Positions 1 to 5,965 of a DNA stretch of 15,271 nt are shown here, in pieces (positions within the stretch are counted from its first letter, which is position 1; every line of letters starts with the position of its first letter). The translations under genes and the position numbers were made by a program. This stretch comes from JAVBOF01 sp031550915 (GTDB taxonomy: Bacteria; Bacillota; Clostridia; Christensenellales; MGBC116941), in assembly GCA_031550915.1 (NCBI GenBank), contig JAVBOF010000038.1, forward strand, positions 1 to 15,271, given 5' to 3'. The notes beneath the pieces are model-generated. The model made no database searches. It saw only the letters and a program-made list of their open reading frames with translations, and was not told the origin of the DNA.

Positions 1-53
1 CACCAGACCTCATCCTTACCAAGGAAGTGCTCTACCTCCTGAGCTACAACAGC
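1..53 (-). tRNA. tRNA-Thr (anticodon GGT), 3' part cut off by the window edge
   Basis: Reading the minus strand from 53, the sequence folds as a tRNA: a 7-nt acceptor strand GCTGTTG, then TA, a D-arm with GCTC/GAGC stem, and anticodon arm CTTCC-TTGGTAA-GGATG. The GGT anticodon decodes Thr ACC/ACU. A variable loop AGGTC and the first T-stem strand TGGTG follow before the window ends. The anticodon stem has one U-U mismatch (tRNA positions 28/42), where the usual tRNA-Thr has a pair; this may be natural or a sign of decay. The T-loop and 3' acceptor strand lie outside the window. The native-looking promoter is not directly upstream but about 212 bp further away, before a half copy of the same gene. 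Confidence 0.8.
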
Positions 54-198
54 ATATGTAATTTTGCGGTTTTGGGCCGTTGACCCCAACTTTGACCCCC
101 GCGGGAATGAACCCGGATGAAACAGGATAAACCTCCCTGAAATCATCAACCGTGCAAACCTTGTAATCTAGGGCTTTTTTTGTACTGGGTGAACTCCT
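16..198 (-). pseudogene. C-terminal remnant of a tRNA-targeting integrase (probable)
   Basis: An open frame of 60 codons follows an in-frame stop at 199-201. It runs into the tRNA-Thr gene and stops at the TAA formed by the anticodon loop region (16-18). Its end reads ICCCSSGGRALPW, encoded by the 5' half of the tRNA, and just before it lies GVKVGVNG. Tyrosine integrases of elements inserted in tRNA genes often end in this manner, with the last codons supplied by the tRNA. The catalytic domain is absent, so if this is an integrase only its tail survives. No start codon or ribosome binding site was found. The assignment rests on the tail pattern and the flanking 40-bp repeat, not on a recognised domain. 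Confidence 0.45.
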
Positions 199-225
199 TT
201 ATCACCCTTTGTCATCTGCTGACCG

Positions 226-265
226 CCTTACCAAGGAAGTGCTCTACCTCCTGAGCTACAACAGC
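226..265 (-). repeat. 40-bp direct repeat: duplicated 5' half of tRNA-Thr, candidate attachment site
   Basis: This stretch is identical over 40 of 40 bases to 14-53, and covers tRNA positions 1 to 40 (acceptor 5' strand, D-arm, and anticodon arm up to GG of its 3' strand). Identity ends at both edges: 225 differs from 13, and 266 differs from 54. The sequence after it on the minus strand does not continue as a tRNA, so this copy is not functional. An exact repeat starting at the first tRNA base and flanking an integrase-like tail is best explained as the attL/attR pair of an element that is now almost wholly deleted. Confidence 0.7.
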
Positions 266-287
266 GATTATATTGAAATACTTTTGA

Positions 288-316
288 ATGATACTGTAAA
301 AATCTCTATGTGTCAA
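288..316 (-). promoter_or_regulatory. Sigma-A promoter, probably the original tRNA-Thr promoter
   Basis: On the minus strand a perfect -35 TTGACA (311-316) is separated by 17 bp from TATCAT (288-293, 5 of 6 to consensus). Predicted transcription starts near 281, about 16 nt before the tRNA-like half copy at 265. That is a natural leader for a tRNA. The -35 box lies within the last codons of the decarboxylase subunit D gene, so read-through from that operon is also possible; no terminator is visible between them. Confidence 0.6.
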
Positions 317-560
317 TAGTTTTAGCCGATGAACGTTGTTTTGAACATAGGGTTACGGGCGGGATCGTTTCCAGCGAAGGAATGGTTTCGGCATCTATTT
401 TAAAACGCTTGTCATAACATTCGCTTTTGGTGATGATATCGCTTTCAATACTCCTCCACGAATAGTTGCATGTAGTACAAATATAAACCTCCCAAGCACC
501 GTTGATTGGTGATACGGACATAAGCTCGACCGTTTCTTTTTCACATCGCGGGCAGATCAT
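306..560 (-). CDS. bsdD: Hydroxyarylic acid decarboxylase, small subunit D (BsdD/VdcD family)
   Basis: This 84-residue protein matches the small D subunit of non-oxidative hydroxyarylic acid decarboxylases (BsdD, VdcD, ShdD). It starts MICPRCEKETVELM, and the family's SP-x-x-G-x-W-E-V-Y stretch follows. Four cysteines in two pairs, C3/C6 and C28/C31, form a zinc-ribbon-like module, ending in the typical C-x-x-C-x-x-x-W-R-S. The role of subunit D in catalysis is poorly understood; it accompanies the C subunit. Its ATG overlaps the stop codon of the upstream gene (ATGA), and the upstream gene's last codons contain its ribosome binding site GGAGG, so translation is coupled. The tail beyond about residue 60 looks more divergent than the core. 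Confidence 0.85.
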   Translation of the reverse strand: MICPRCEKETVELMSVSPINGAWEVYICTTCNYSWRSIESDIITKSECYDKRFKIDAETIPSLETIPPVTLCSKQRSSAKTIDT

Positions 561-1984
561 TTACTTCCCTCCATCTTTTTTAATTCTTCCTTTATATAAT
601 ATAGCCATTCATCCGCTTTTTCCGGCCTGTCCAAAAGCTCCGTTTCCCTGCCGATATCCGGCGGGACAGGCGTTGTAGCATCAATTATCATCTTTGTATG
701 CATACCTGCCGGCTCGCTGGAAGGATCAAGAGGCATACCGGGACAGTTTGGTATCAATGTTACGTCTTTATCCGGACGAACCCTCGTCGTCATCGCCCAC
801 ATCACTTGTGGCAGATTAAACGGATCCACGAATTCATCCACAACAATGATAATCTTTGAATATGGCATACCATGTGGAGTTGAAAGCAGGCGCATGGCCA
901 CGGATTTACCATAGCCGCCAAAACGGATACCTGTCGATATTATTACGCCGATGCCATGCGTATACATTGCGTTTACCGCACGTACTTCCGGGAAATCCTT
1001 TTTTAGCTGTTTGTAGAGAGGGACGCTTGTATTTAACGCCATCAAATAATCTATTTCTGTCCACGGTATCCCGAGGTACAGGTTCTCGAATATCGGGTCT
1101 TTCCGGTGGGTTATCCTCTCTATAATGACTTCGGCTTGCAGGCGCGCACCGGAATAGCTTCCGGGGAATTCACCGAAGGGTCCTTCTATAGAGCGGACTC
1201 CGGGCAGAATATATCCCTCGAGCACCATCTCGCTTCTGGCGGGGACGTCGAGTCCGCCGATGCCGGATTTTGTCAATTCTACCGGCTCCCCCTTGAGAGC
1301 GCTTGCAAAATCGTATTCACTTTGGGAGTACTCAATTGGCGTAGAACTCATAAAATTAAGCATTGGATCATTACCAAGGCATATAGCAACAGGCAGTTTA
1401 TTTCCCTGCCTTTCTGCATTTTTCAGATGCACGGCGATATCGTGAAAGGGCAGAGCCTGTATTCCGAGCTTGTCTTTGCCCTTTACCTGAAGCCTGTAAG
1501 TACCAATATTTTGCTTACCGAAATTCTCCGGGTCGTCCGGATCCCTGCTGACGATATGTGCCTTTGATATATAGAAACCTCCGTCGTGTTGGTTGATACG
1601 AAACAACGGCAATAGATCAAAGAGATTGATATCACTGTCTATAATAACTTCCTTTACAGGTGCGTCGGCCTCTTTGACCCATACGGGTTTATGAGGCGGA
1701 TTGTCCCAGCGCTTAACCAATTCGTGAAACTGATCCTTAATTGAGGTGTCCTTTGGCATACCAAGCATCAGCGCATGGTTTTTCCATGAACCATGGACGT
1801 TCAAAGCCAATGGGGTTCTATATCCAAAGATATTCTCGACAAGTACGGCGGGGCCCTCTTCGGTATCAGGCGCTGCCCGGCCGATAGCGCTAAGATCAGG
1901 CTCCGGATATACCTGTTTTTTTATCCGCAATAGCTGATTTTCCGATTCTAAAACACCCAAAAACTCACGAAAATCTCTGTACAC
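557..1984 (-). CDS. bsdC: UbiD-family aromatic acid decarboxylase, subunit C (BsdC-like)
   Basis: The 475-residue product is full length for the BsdC/VdcC branch of the UbiD family. These cytoplasmic enzymes remove or add CO2 on (hydroxy)aromatic acids using prenylated FMN and a metal ion. The conserved catalytic Arg-Glu-Glu set is visible: R164 in QNIGTYRLQV, and E267 and E272 in IEGPFGEFPGSYSG. The start is GTG at 1982-1984, preceded by GAGG about 10 nt upstream; no better in-frame start exists. It is the first gene of a two-gene operon with subunit D. Subunit B (UbiX-type flavin prenyltransferase), often encoded beside it, is missing, so prFMN must come from elsewhere in the genome. The substrate cannot be read from sequence; 4-hydroxybenzoate, vanillate, protocatechuate or gallate types are all possible. 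Confidence 0.88.
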   Translation of the reverse strand: MYRDFREFLGVLESENQLLRIKKQVYPEPDLSAIGRAAPDTEEGPAVLVENIFGYRTPLALNVHGSWKNHALMLGMPKDTSIKDQFHELVKRWDNPPHKPVWVKEADAPVKEVIIDSDINLFDLLPLFRINQHDGGFYISKAHIVSRDPDDPENFGKQNIGTYRLQVKGKDKLGIQALPFHDIAVHLKNAERQGNKLPVAICLGNDPMLNFMSSTPIEYSQSEYDFASALKGEPVELTKSGIGGLDVPARSEMVLEGYILPGVRSIEGPFGEFPGSYSGARLQAEVIIERITHRKDPIFENLYLGIPWTEIDYLMALNTSVPLYKQLKKDFPEVRAVNAMYTHGIGVIISTGIRFGGYGKSVAMRLLSTPHGMPYSKIIIVVDEFVDPFNLPQVMWAMTTRVRPDKDVTLIPNCPGMPLDPSSEPAGMHTKMIIDATTPVPPDIGRETELLDRPEKADEWLYYIKEELKKMEGSK

Positions 1985-2019
1985 AACAACACGTCCTCAA
2001 AGTAATATTGAAAAATCGG

Positions 2020-2032
2020 GGTAAACATTACC
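2020..2032. promoter_or_regulatory. Short palindrome at the decarboxylase transcription start (possible operator)
   Basis: GGTAA-ACA-TTACC is a 5-bp inverted repeat with a 3-bp centre. It lies just downstream of the predicted start of transcription (about 2033, minus strand) of the bsdCD operon, a classic position for a repressor. No regulator gene is adjacent to this operon. The arms are short, so chance is possible. Confidence 0.3.
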
Positions 2033-2039
2033 AATTAAT

Positions 2040-2068
2040 AAGATATTCCCATTATGAATAGCTGTCAA
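2040..2068 (-). promoter_or_regulatory. Sigma-A promoter of the bsdC-bsdD operon
   Basis: On the minus strand a perfect -35 TTGACA (2063-2068) is followed after 17 bp by TATCTT (2040-2045, 4 of 6). Predicted initiation near 2033 leaves a leader of about 50 nt before the GTG start at 1984. Confidence 0.55.
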
Positions 2069-2090
2069 TAGCCGGAACGGATAAGATTCA

Positions 2091-2118
2091 TTGGCATAAC
2101 AGGATAGATGCGCATAAT
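2091..2118 (+). promoter_or_regulatory. Weak promoter candidate for the PuuD-like gene
   Basis: TTGGCA (2091-2096) and CATAAT (2113-2118) are separated by 16 bp; an alternative -10, TAATAT (2115-2120), would give 18 bp. Initiation would fall near 2125. That fits translation from the second ATG at 2136 but leaves a very short leader, so this is tentative. Confidence 0.3.
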
Positions 2119-2135
2119 ATCTAATGGTGAAAAAA

Positions 2136-2807
2136 ATGATAAAACCTTTAATAGGAATAACTTGCGCGTATGATGAAAACCTCGAAAGGGCTTTTTTGGC
2201 AAAAGCATATATAGATGCAATTGAAAATGCAGGTGGATTGCCGGTGCTTTTGGCGGGCAGTCAGATGCCAGAAAGATTTATCGGGCAGATCGACGGCTTC
2301 CTGTTGAGCGGTGGCGGCGATATCGCCCCTCATTATTTTGGCCAGGAACGGCATCCAAAAGCAGAGAATATACAGCCGGAGCGTGATGCATTTGAGCTTT
2401 CTCTTCTTGAGACCGTTCGGCGGCTAAAAAAGCCTGTCCTTGGAATATGCAGGGGTATGCAGCTACTTGCGGTAGCGTACGGAGGGGATCTATACCAGGA
2501 TATCGGGGAATTCGCTCCAGCGCACATACTGGATAAAGATGAGCGGCATTGTATCAGGCTAATAGACGGATCTATACTCTCCAGATTATTTGCATGCGCA
2601 TATTTGCCGGTAAACTCATCGCACCATCAATGTGTTAGGAGGCTTGGAAACGGGCAAAACGCGAGTGCCTATTCTTTAGAAGGTTTTGTCGAGGCGTTTG
2701 AAAGCGATGATGGCACTGTTTTTGGGGTACAATGGCATCCCGAAAGGATGCAGGGAAAACAAGCAGCGATTTTCGAATACTTTATATCAAAATGCAGAAT
2801 GGATTGA
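2136..2807 (+). CDS. Gamma-glutamyl-gamma-aminobutyrate hydrolase-like class I glutamine amidotransferase (PuuD-like, peptidase C26)
   Basis: This 223-residue cytoplasmic hydrolase begins MIKPLIGITC and carries the class I glutamine amidotransferase triad: nucleophile C105 in GICRGMQ, with H201 and E203 in QWHPE. SGGGDIAPHYFGQ near residue 58 is typical of the peptidase C26/PuuD subgroup, which hydrolyses gamma-glutamyl amides such as gamma-glutamyl-GABA in putrescine breakdown. No other putrescine gene is nearby, so the real substrate is open. I chose ATG 2136 because GGTGA precedes it by 5 nt. ATG 2124 would add four residues but has no usable ribosome binding site. It is slightly shorter than E. 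coli PuuD (about 254). It converges on the dehydrogenase gene, with one base between the two stop codons and no terminator. Confidence 0.82.
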   Translation: MIKPLIGITCAYDENLERAFLAKAYIDAIENAGGLPVLLAGSQMPERFIGQIDGFLLSGGGDIAPHYFGQERHPKAENIQPERDAFELSLLETVRRLKKPVLGICRGMQLLAVAYGGDLYQDIGEFAPAHILDKDERHCIRLIDGSILSRLFACAYLPVNSSHHQCVRRLGNGQNASAYSLEGFVEAFESDDGTVFGVQWHPERMQGKQAAIFEYFISKCRMD

Positions 2808-2808
2808 T

Positions 2809-3759
2809 TCAGCAGAGGCCCTGTAAAGCAAGCATTTCAATCAGGTTTTGCGTGGATACCTCGGCCATCCTTGCAACTGCTTCAAATGTGTTTGCACCGG
2901 TATGCGGCGTAAGTATGAAATTCTCCAAGCCAAGCAGCTTTTCGCCTTTTTCCGGCGGCTCATTGGAAAAAACATCAGCCGCCGCACCACCGAGTTTTCC
3001 ACTCTTCAATGCAGCATACAAATCGCCTTCGTTTATTAAACCACCGCGTGATGTATTTATCAGCAGCGCTCTGTCTTTCATCTTGTAAATAGTGTCAGCG
3101 TTTATTAGGTCGCGAGTCGCTACTGAAAGTGGCATATGCAAAGAAACAACATCAGATAACGGCAAAATATCGTCTAAAGAGTCCATTCTTTCAAAACCGT
3201 TTCTTAACAGGAAATCTTCGCCGTCTAAAAACGGGTCATAGATCAATACGTCCATCATAAGGGCTTTTGCACGCAGAGCGAGCTCTTTGCCAATGTTTCC
3301 GCAGCCAAGAATACCAAGCTTTTTGCCCGAAAGCTCTATACCGGCTTTTCGCGGCCACCCGCCTTTTTTTGCCTCTTTTACCAGCGGCACAATATTTCTT
3401 GCCAGTGAAAACATGAGCGCCAAAGCTAATTCCGCAACGGATACTACATTCGTGTTCGCCGCCGTGCGTATGGCTATCCCTTGCTTTTCCGCAGCGGTCA
3501 AATTGATGTTATCCACGCCGACCCCATATTTGGATATGGCTTTCAGATTTTTTGCGCAATGCAATACTTTGTCTGTAAGCGGATCCAGCCCGACGATGAT
3601 CCCGATAACGTCACCGGAGAGCAATTCGCACATTTCCTCTTCGGTATAAGTCGTGCCCAGACGGTTTAGAATCGGTTCCAGGCCTCTGCTGACAAAAAGA
3701 GGCAATAGTTTATCCGCGTAATGCATATAGGATCGAGGCGTTATCAGTACTTTGCTCAA
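2809..3759 (-). CDS. D-isomer-specific 2-hydroxyacid dehydrogenase (phosphoglycerate dehydrogenase-like)
   Basis: The 316-residue product is an NAD(P)-dependent D-2-hydroxyacid dehydrogenase. The nucleotide-binding motif is LGILGCGNIGKELA (G152, G154, G157) with an acidic residue (D175) after the second strand. The catalytic Arg-Glu-His set is R238 (NTSRGG), E267 (DVFSNEPP) and H286 (TPHTG). The closest familiar relatives are SerA-type phosphoglycerate dehydrogenases and hydroxypyruvate/glyoxylate reductases. There is no C-terminal ACT domain, so serine feedback of the SerA kind is unlikely. Substrate is undetermined. The frame stays open upstream to 4092, but that part has no family similarity. 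TTG at 3757-3759 has GGAGG 5 nt before it and begins the conserved N-terminus (SKVLITPRS), so it is the start I use. Confidence 0.83.
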   Translation of the reverse strand: MSKVLITPRSYMHYADKLLPLFVSRGLEPILNRLGTTYTEEEMCELLSGDVIGIIVGLDPLTDKVLHCAKNLKAISKYGVGVDNINLTAAEKQGIAIRTAANTNVVSVAELALALMFSLARNIVPLVKEAKKGGWPRKAGIELSGKKLGILGCGNIGKELALRAKALMMDVLIYDPFLDGEDFLLRNGFERMDSLDDILPLSDVVSLHMPLSVATRDLINADTIYKMKDRALLINTSRGGLINEGDLYAALKSGKLGGAAADVFSNEPPEKGEKLLGLENFILTPHTGANTFEAVARMAEVSTQNLIEMLALQGLC

Positions 3760-3788
3760 AATAACCTCCAAAGCCTTATGTTTGTTTA

Positions 3789-3817
3789 ATGATATCAATA
3801 TATCCGGTGCCGTACAA
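3789..3817 (-). promoter_or_regulatory. Promoter candidate of the hydroxyacid dehydrogenase gene
   Basis: On the minus strand TTGTAC (3812-3817) is followed after 17 bp by TATCAT (3789-3794, 5 of 6). Initiation near 3782 gives a leader of about 22 nt that includes the GGAGG before the TTG start. The -35 box is weak. Confidence 0.4.
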
Positions 3818-3850
3818 GTATTATGGAGTAAAAAACATTGCCGCTTGGTG

Positions 3851-3880
3851 TAATACTTATCGCCAAGATTATGCATACTA
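3851..3880 (+). promoter_or_regulatory. Possible sporulation (sigma-G-like) promoter of the small ORF
   Basis: TAATA (3851-3855) and CATACTA (3874-3880) are separated by 18 bp, resembling forespore sigma-G elements (roughly GMATR, 18 bp, CATNHTA). No convincing sigma-A box is present before the small gene. A weakness is that initiation would fall near 3887, inside the ribosome binding site at 3886-3893. Tentative. Confidence 0.25.
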
Positions 3881-3897
3881 TTTCCGAGGTGATTTTG

Positions 3898-4002
3898 ATG
3901 GCTAAAGGTCAAAATAAAAATGAAAGACCCAAGAATCCGGCGAACGAGACCCAGAAAAAAAATCCGATGGGAAACAGACAGAATAACACTAACCCACAAT
4001 AA
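3898..4002 (+). CDS. Small 34-residue Asn/Lys/Gln-rich hydrophilic protein, possible small spore protein
   Basis: ATG at 3898 follows a good ribosome binding site GAGGTGAT (3886-3893), and TAA is at 4000-4002. The product has nine Asn, five Lys, four Gln and two Arg, with no Cys, no aromatic residue and no Ile, Leu or Val, so it must be disordered in isolation. A perfect 13-bp hairpin terminator begins 14 bp after the stop, so the gene is a complete transcription unit of its own. Size and composition recall minor small acid-soluble spore proteins of endospore formers (SspN, SspO, SspP type), and the upstream sequence has sigma-G-like elements. I did not recognise a specific family, so function is inference. 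It lies antisense to the meaningless upstream extension of the dehydrogenase frame. Confidence 0.6.
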   Translation: MAKGQNKNERPKNPANETQKKNPMGNRQNNTNPQ

Positions 4003-4016
4003 TGGTTTTGCCGGGG

Positions 4017-4049
4017 AAACAAAGGACAGATGCTGTCCTTTGTTTTTTT
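4017..4049 (+). terminator. Rho-independent terminator after the small ORF
   Basis: A perfect 13-bp stem, AAACAAAGGACAG (4017-4029) with CTGTCCTTTGTTT (4033-4045), has a 3-nt loop ATG and is followed by a run of seven T (4043-4049). The T-run direction fits plus-strand transcription. Confidence 0.88.
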
Positions 4050-4097
4050 GCAGGTAAATAAATATCAAAATTGTCGTTGTACTTTTGCACAAAACTA

Positions 4098-4126
4098 TTG
4101 AGAAATCTGGTTCGATTGTTTATAAT
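4098..4126 (+). promoter_or_regulatory. Sigma-A promoter of the PucR-type regulator
   Basis: TTGAGA (4098-4103) and a perfect TATAAT (4121-4126) are separated by 17 bp. Initiation near 4133 gives a 5' leader of about 63 nt before ATG 4196. The leader starts with the inverted repeats at 4135-4161. Confidence 0.75.
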
Positions 4127-4134
4127 TAAGCTAT

Positions 4135-4161
4135 TATCGGTAATTTCCGATATGCCGGAAA
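4135..4161. promoter_or_regulatory. Two overlapping inverted repeats at the regulator's transcription start (candidate operator)
   Basis: TATCGG (4135-4140) pairs with CCGATA (4147-4152), and TTTCCG (4144-4149) pairs with CGGAAA (4156-4161). Both have 6-bp arms and 6-bp spacers and share the middle block. They lie just after the predicted +1, where a bound protein would block its own promoter. Autoregulation is the natural inference. Confidence 0.4.
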
Positions 4162-4195
4162 ATATTGCTGAAAATAGGATTAAGGTGATAAGAAT

Positions 4196-5743
4196 ATGCA
4201 GATATCATACAACATCATTTCGGATTACCTAAACAAGAATGGAGTCACAACAAGGGCTTTGGGAAATGAAGAAAGGCGATACAGCGATGTTCGCATGTAT
4301 TTTCCAGAATGCAAGTTTGATAAATCCATTTTGTACTTTTGCACTGCGGAGAACATACCCGCCCAATGGATGAACGCTGGCCTTGGATTCATTGTACCGG
4401 AGTGTAGTATAGACGGCGAAAGCATTTCCGAAAGCAGCATATTGATATGTGATTGTGAAGAAAAACAGCTATTTGAGCTTGTGCAGGAATGCTTTTACAC
4501 ATATGAACAATGGCATTTGAAGCTTTGTAACTGCGTGATGAAAAACGGTACATTGGATGAGCTCTTATATATATGTAACCCAATAATCAACAATCCTATG
4601 ATGATAGATGATGTCAGCTTCCGCACTTTGGCATTTTCGATCGAATACGAGGCTAACAGGTTTCAAGATTCCGAATGGGCATATATTGTCACAAAGGGAT
4701 ATCATTCGCCGGAATACGTTGAGACGCTTGTTAAAAGCGAGATATTTACAAATACCATCGTTGCCGCCGGTGCGCCGTTCAAGCACAAGTTTGATTTTCT
4801 TGCGCATCCCAGCATCTATTGCTATATTCGAAACGAAGAAAAGATAGTGGCCTTTTTGACCGTTGTTGAGCTTTCTACGCCATTCACAAAGGGTTCCATC
4901 GAAACCGTAGAAATGCTTGCGGAGATTCTTATGATGATGTTCGGGTCCGAACAAAACTATCTTTTGAGCCGTAAATCCTTTGATGACGGCATAATCCGCG
5001 ATATGCTCCACGGGGTGCGCAATGAACGTGAAATATGCACGATTGCACTTGCGGAAGCCGGACTGCAGAACAGCGAGAAATATTTTATTGCGAAGCTGAC
5101 ATCGCTGCATACTCACACGGGAAACTATCATATGATGATGCGGACAATGGATATGCTGCAGGGCATGTTGAAAAAATGTAAACTGATATTGGATGATAAC
5201 AGTATTTATGTAATAGTGAATGAAAACCAGAGCAAGCTTTCACGCACCGATATACTTGGCATATCGGAGGAATACATAAGGTATAACCAGTTCCTGATTG
5301 GGTTCAGCCTGTCCTTCTATGATCTATACGAGATGGGCGTATATGCCAAACAAGCGGGCAAAGCCATTGAATTTGGTTTTATGACAGATAAAGCCAGGCA
5401 TGTTTTTTATTATGAAGAGACTATGCAATATGATCTGCTGCACAGCTATGGCGAGGTGCATGATCTTGCAGCACTTTCTCATCCGGCCGTAGCCGTACTT
5501 GCGGATGTGGATGCGCAGAAGGGCACGGAGCTTTTAACCACGCTTAGACTGTTGTTAAACAACCAATGCGACTCGATAAAGACGGCAAACGAACTGTTTT
5601 TACATAAAAACTCGATGTACTATCGCATAAAACAGATCACTACGCTTACAAATATTTCCTTACAGGAAGAGAGTGAGAGAGAGCATCTGAAGCTGACCTT
5701 TAAAATACGGGATTTGCTGGAACACAGGGAATCTTTGAAATAA
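4196..5743 (+). CDS. PucR/CdaR-type helix-turn-helix transcriptional regulator
   Basis: The 515-residue protein has the layout of PucR/CdaR regulators: a long N-terminal sensing region (about 1-250), a middle region (about 260-410) placed like the GGDEF-like domain of CdaR proteins, and a C-terminal helix-turn-helix (about 445-510). The C-terminal signature is LRLLLNNQCDSIKTANELF followed by LHKNSMYYRIKQI, typical of PucR C-terminal (HTH_30) domains. No signal peptide or membrane segment is seen. Members often activate neighbouring catabolic operons in response to a substrate. ATG 4196 has AAGGTGAT about 6 nt upstream. The gene has its own promoter and terminator and lies directly before the inositol-type operon in the same direction, so it is the best candidate regulator of that operon. 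The effector is unknown. Confidence 0.82.
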   Translation: MQISYNIISDYLNKNGVTTRALGNEERRYSDVRMYFPECKFDKSILYFCTAENIPAQWMNAGLGFIVPECSIDGESISESSILICDCEEKQLFELVQECFYTYEQWHLKLCNCVMKNGTLDELLYICNPIINNPMMIDDVSFRTLAFSIEYEANRFQDSEWAYIVTKGYHSPEYVETLVKSEIFTNTIVAAGAPFKHKFDFLAHPSIYCYIRNEEKIVAFLTVVELSTPFTKGSIETVEMLAEILMMMFGSEQNYLLSRKSFDDGIIRDMLHGVRNEREICTIALAEAGLQNSEKYFIAKLTSLHTHTGNYHMMMRTMDMLQGMLKKCKLILDDNSIYVIVNENQSKLSRTDILGISEEYIRYNQFLIGFSLSFYDLYEMGVYAKQAGKAIEFGFMTDKARHVFYYEETMQYDLLHSYGEVHDLAALSHPAVAVLADVDAQKGTELLTTLRLLLNNQCDSIKTANELFLHKNSMYYRIKQITTLTNISLQEESEREHLKLTFKIRDLLEHRESLK

Positions 5744-5785
5744 AAACGCAAATATGCGGCTATCAAAGTATATAGAAATAGTGAT

Positions 5786-5827
5786 ACCAGCATGTTGTGC
5801 ATAAGCACAGTATGCCGGTGTTTTTTT
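5786..5827 (+). terminator. Rho-independent terminator of the regulator gene
   Basis: Arms ACCAGCATGTTGTGC (5786-5800) and GCACAGTATGCCGGT (5805-5819) form a 15-position stem with one A-C mismatch and two G-U pairs around loop ATAA. Seven T follow (5821-5827). It separates the regulator from the downstream operon. Confidence 0.82.
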
Positions 5828-5849
5828 CTCGCTGTTGGCTATTGATGCC

Positions 5850-5890
5850 TTGCACCTCGTTTGGTACGCTATTAATACTCTCCGGAGTAT
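5850..5890 (+). promoter_or_regulatory. Promoter and operator candidate of the inositol-type operon
   Basis: TTGCAC (5850-5855) and TAATAC (5873-5878) are 17 bp apart; both boxes are weak, as expected of a promoter that needs an activator. ATACTC-TCCG-GAGTAT (5875-5890) is a perfect 6-bp inverted repeat overlapping the -10 region. The leader to ATG 5966 would be about 80 nt. A weak TATACA (5888-5893) without a -35 is an alternative. Confidence 0.35.
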
Positions 5891-5965
5891 ACATGCGACC
5901 CGTCAAAAACAGGCAAATCAACGAAAACCAACTAAAAAAGATGAAACAATTTATGAGGTGCGAAT

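Noticed and set aside
226..265. Second tRNA-Thr gene
   Set aside because: Only tRNA positions 1-40 are present. The sequence that follows has no matching anticodon-stem end, T-arm or acceptor 3' strand.
1106..1567. Plus-strand frame of 153 codons inside the decarboxylase gene
   Set aside because: It is antisense to a full-length UbiD-family gene with intact catalytic residues and has no recognisable protein features.
3760..4092. In-frame upstream extension of the hydroxyacid dehydrogenase frame to an ATG at 4092 (minus strand)
   Set aside because: The added residues have no family similarity, and a GGAGG plus TTG start at 3759 matches the conserved N-terminus. The region also holds a small plus-strand gene with its terminator.
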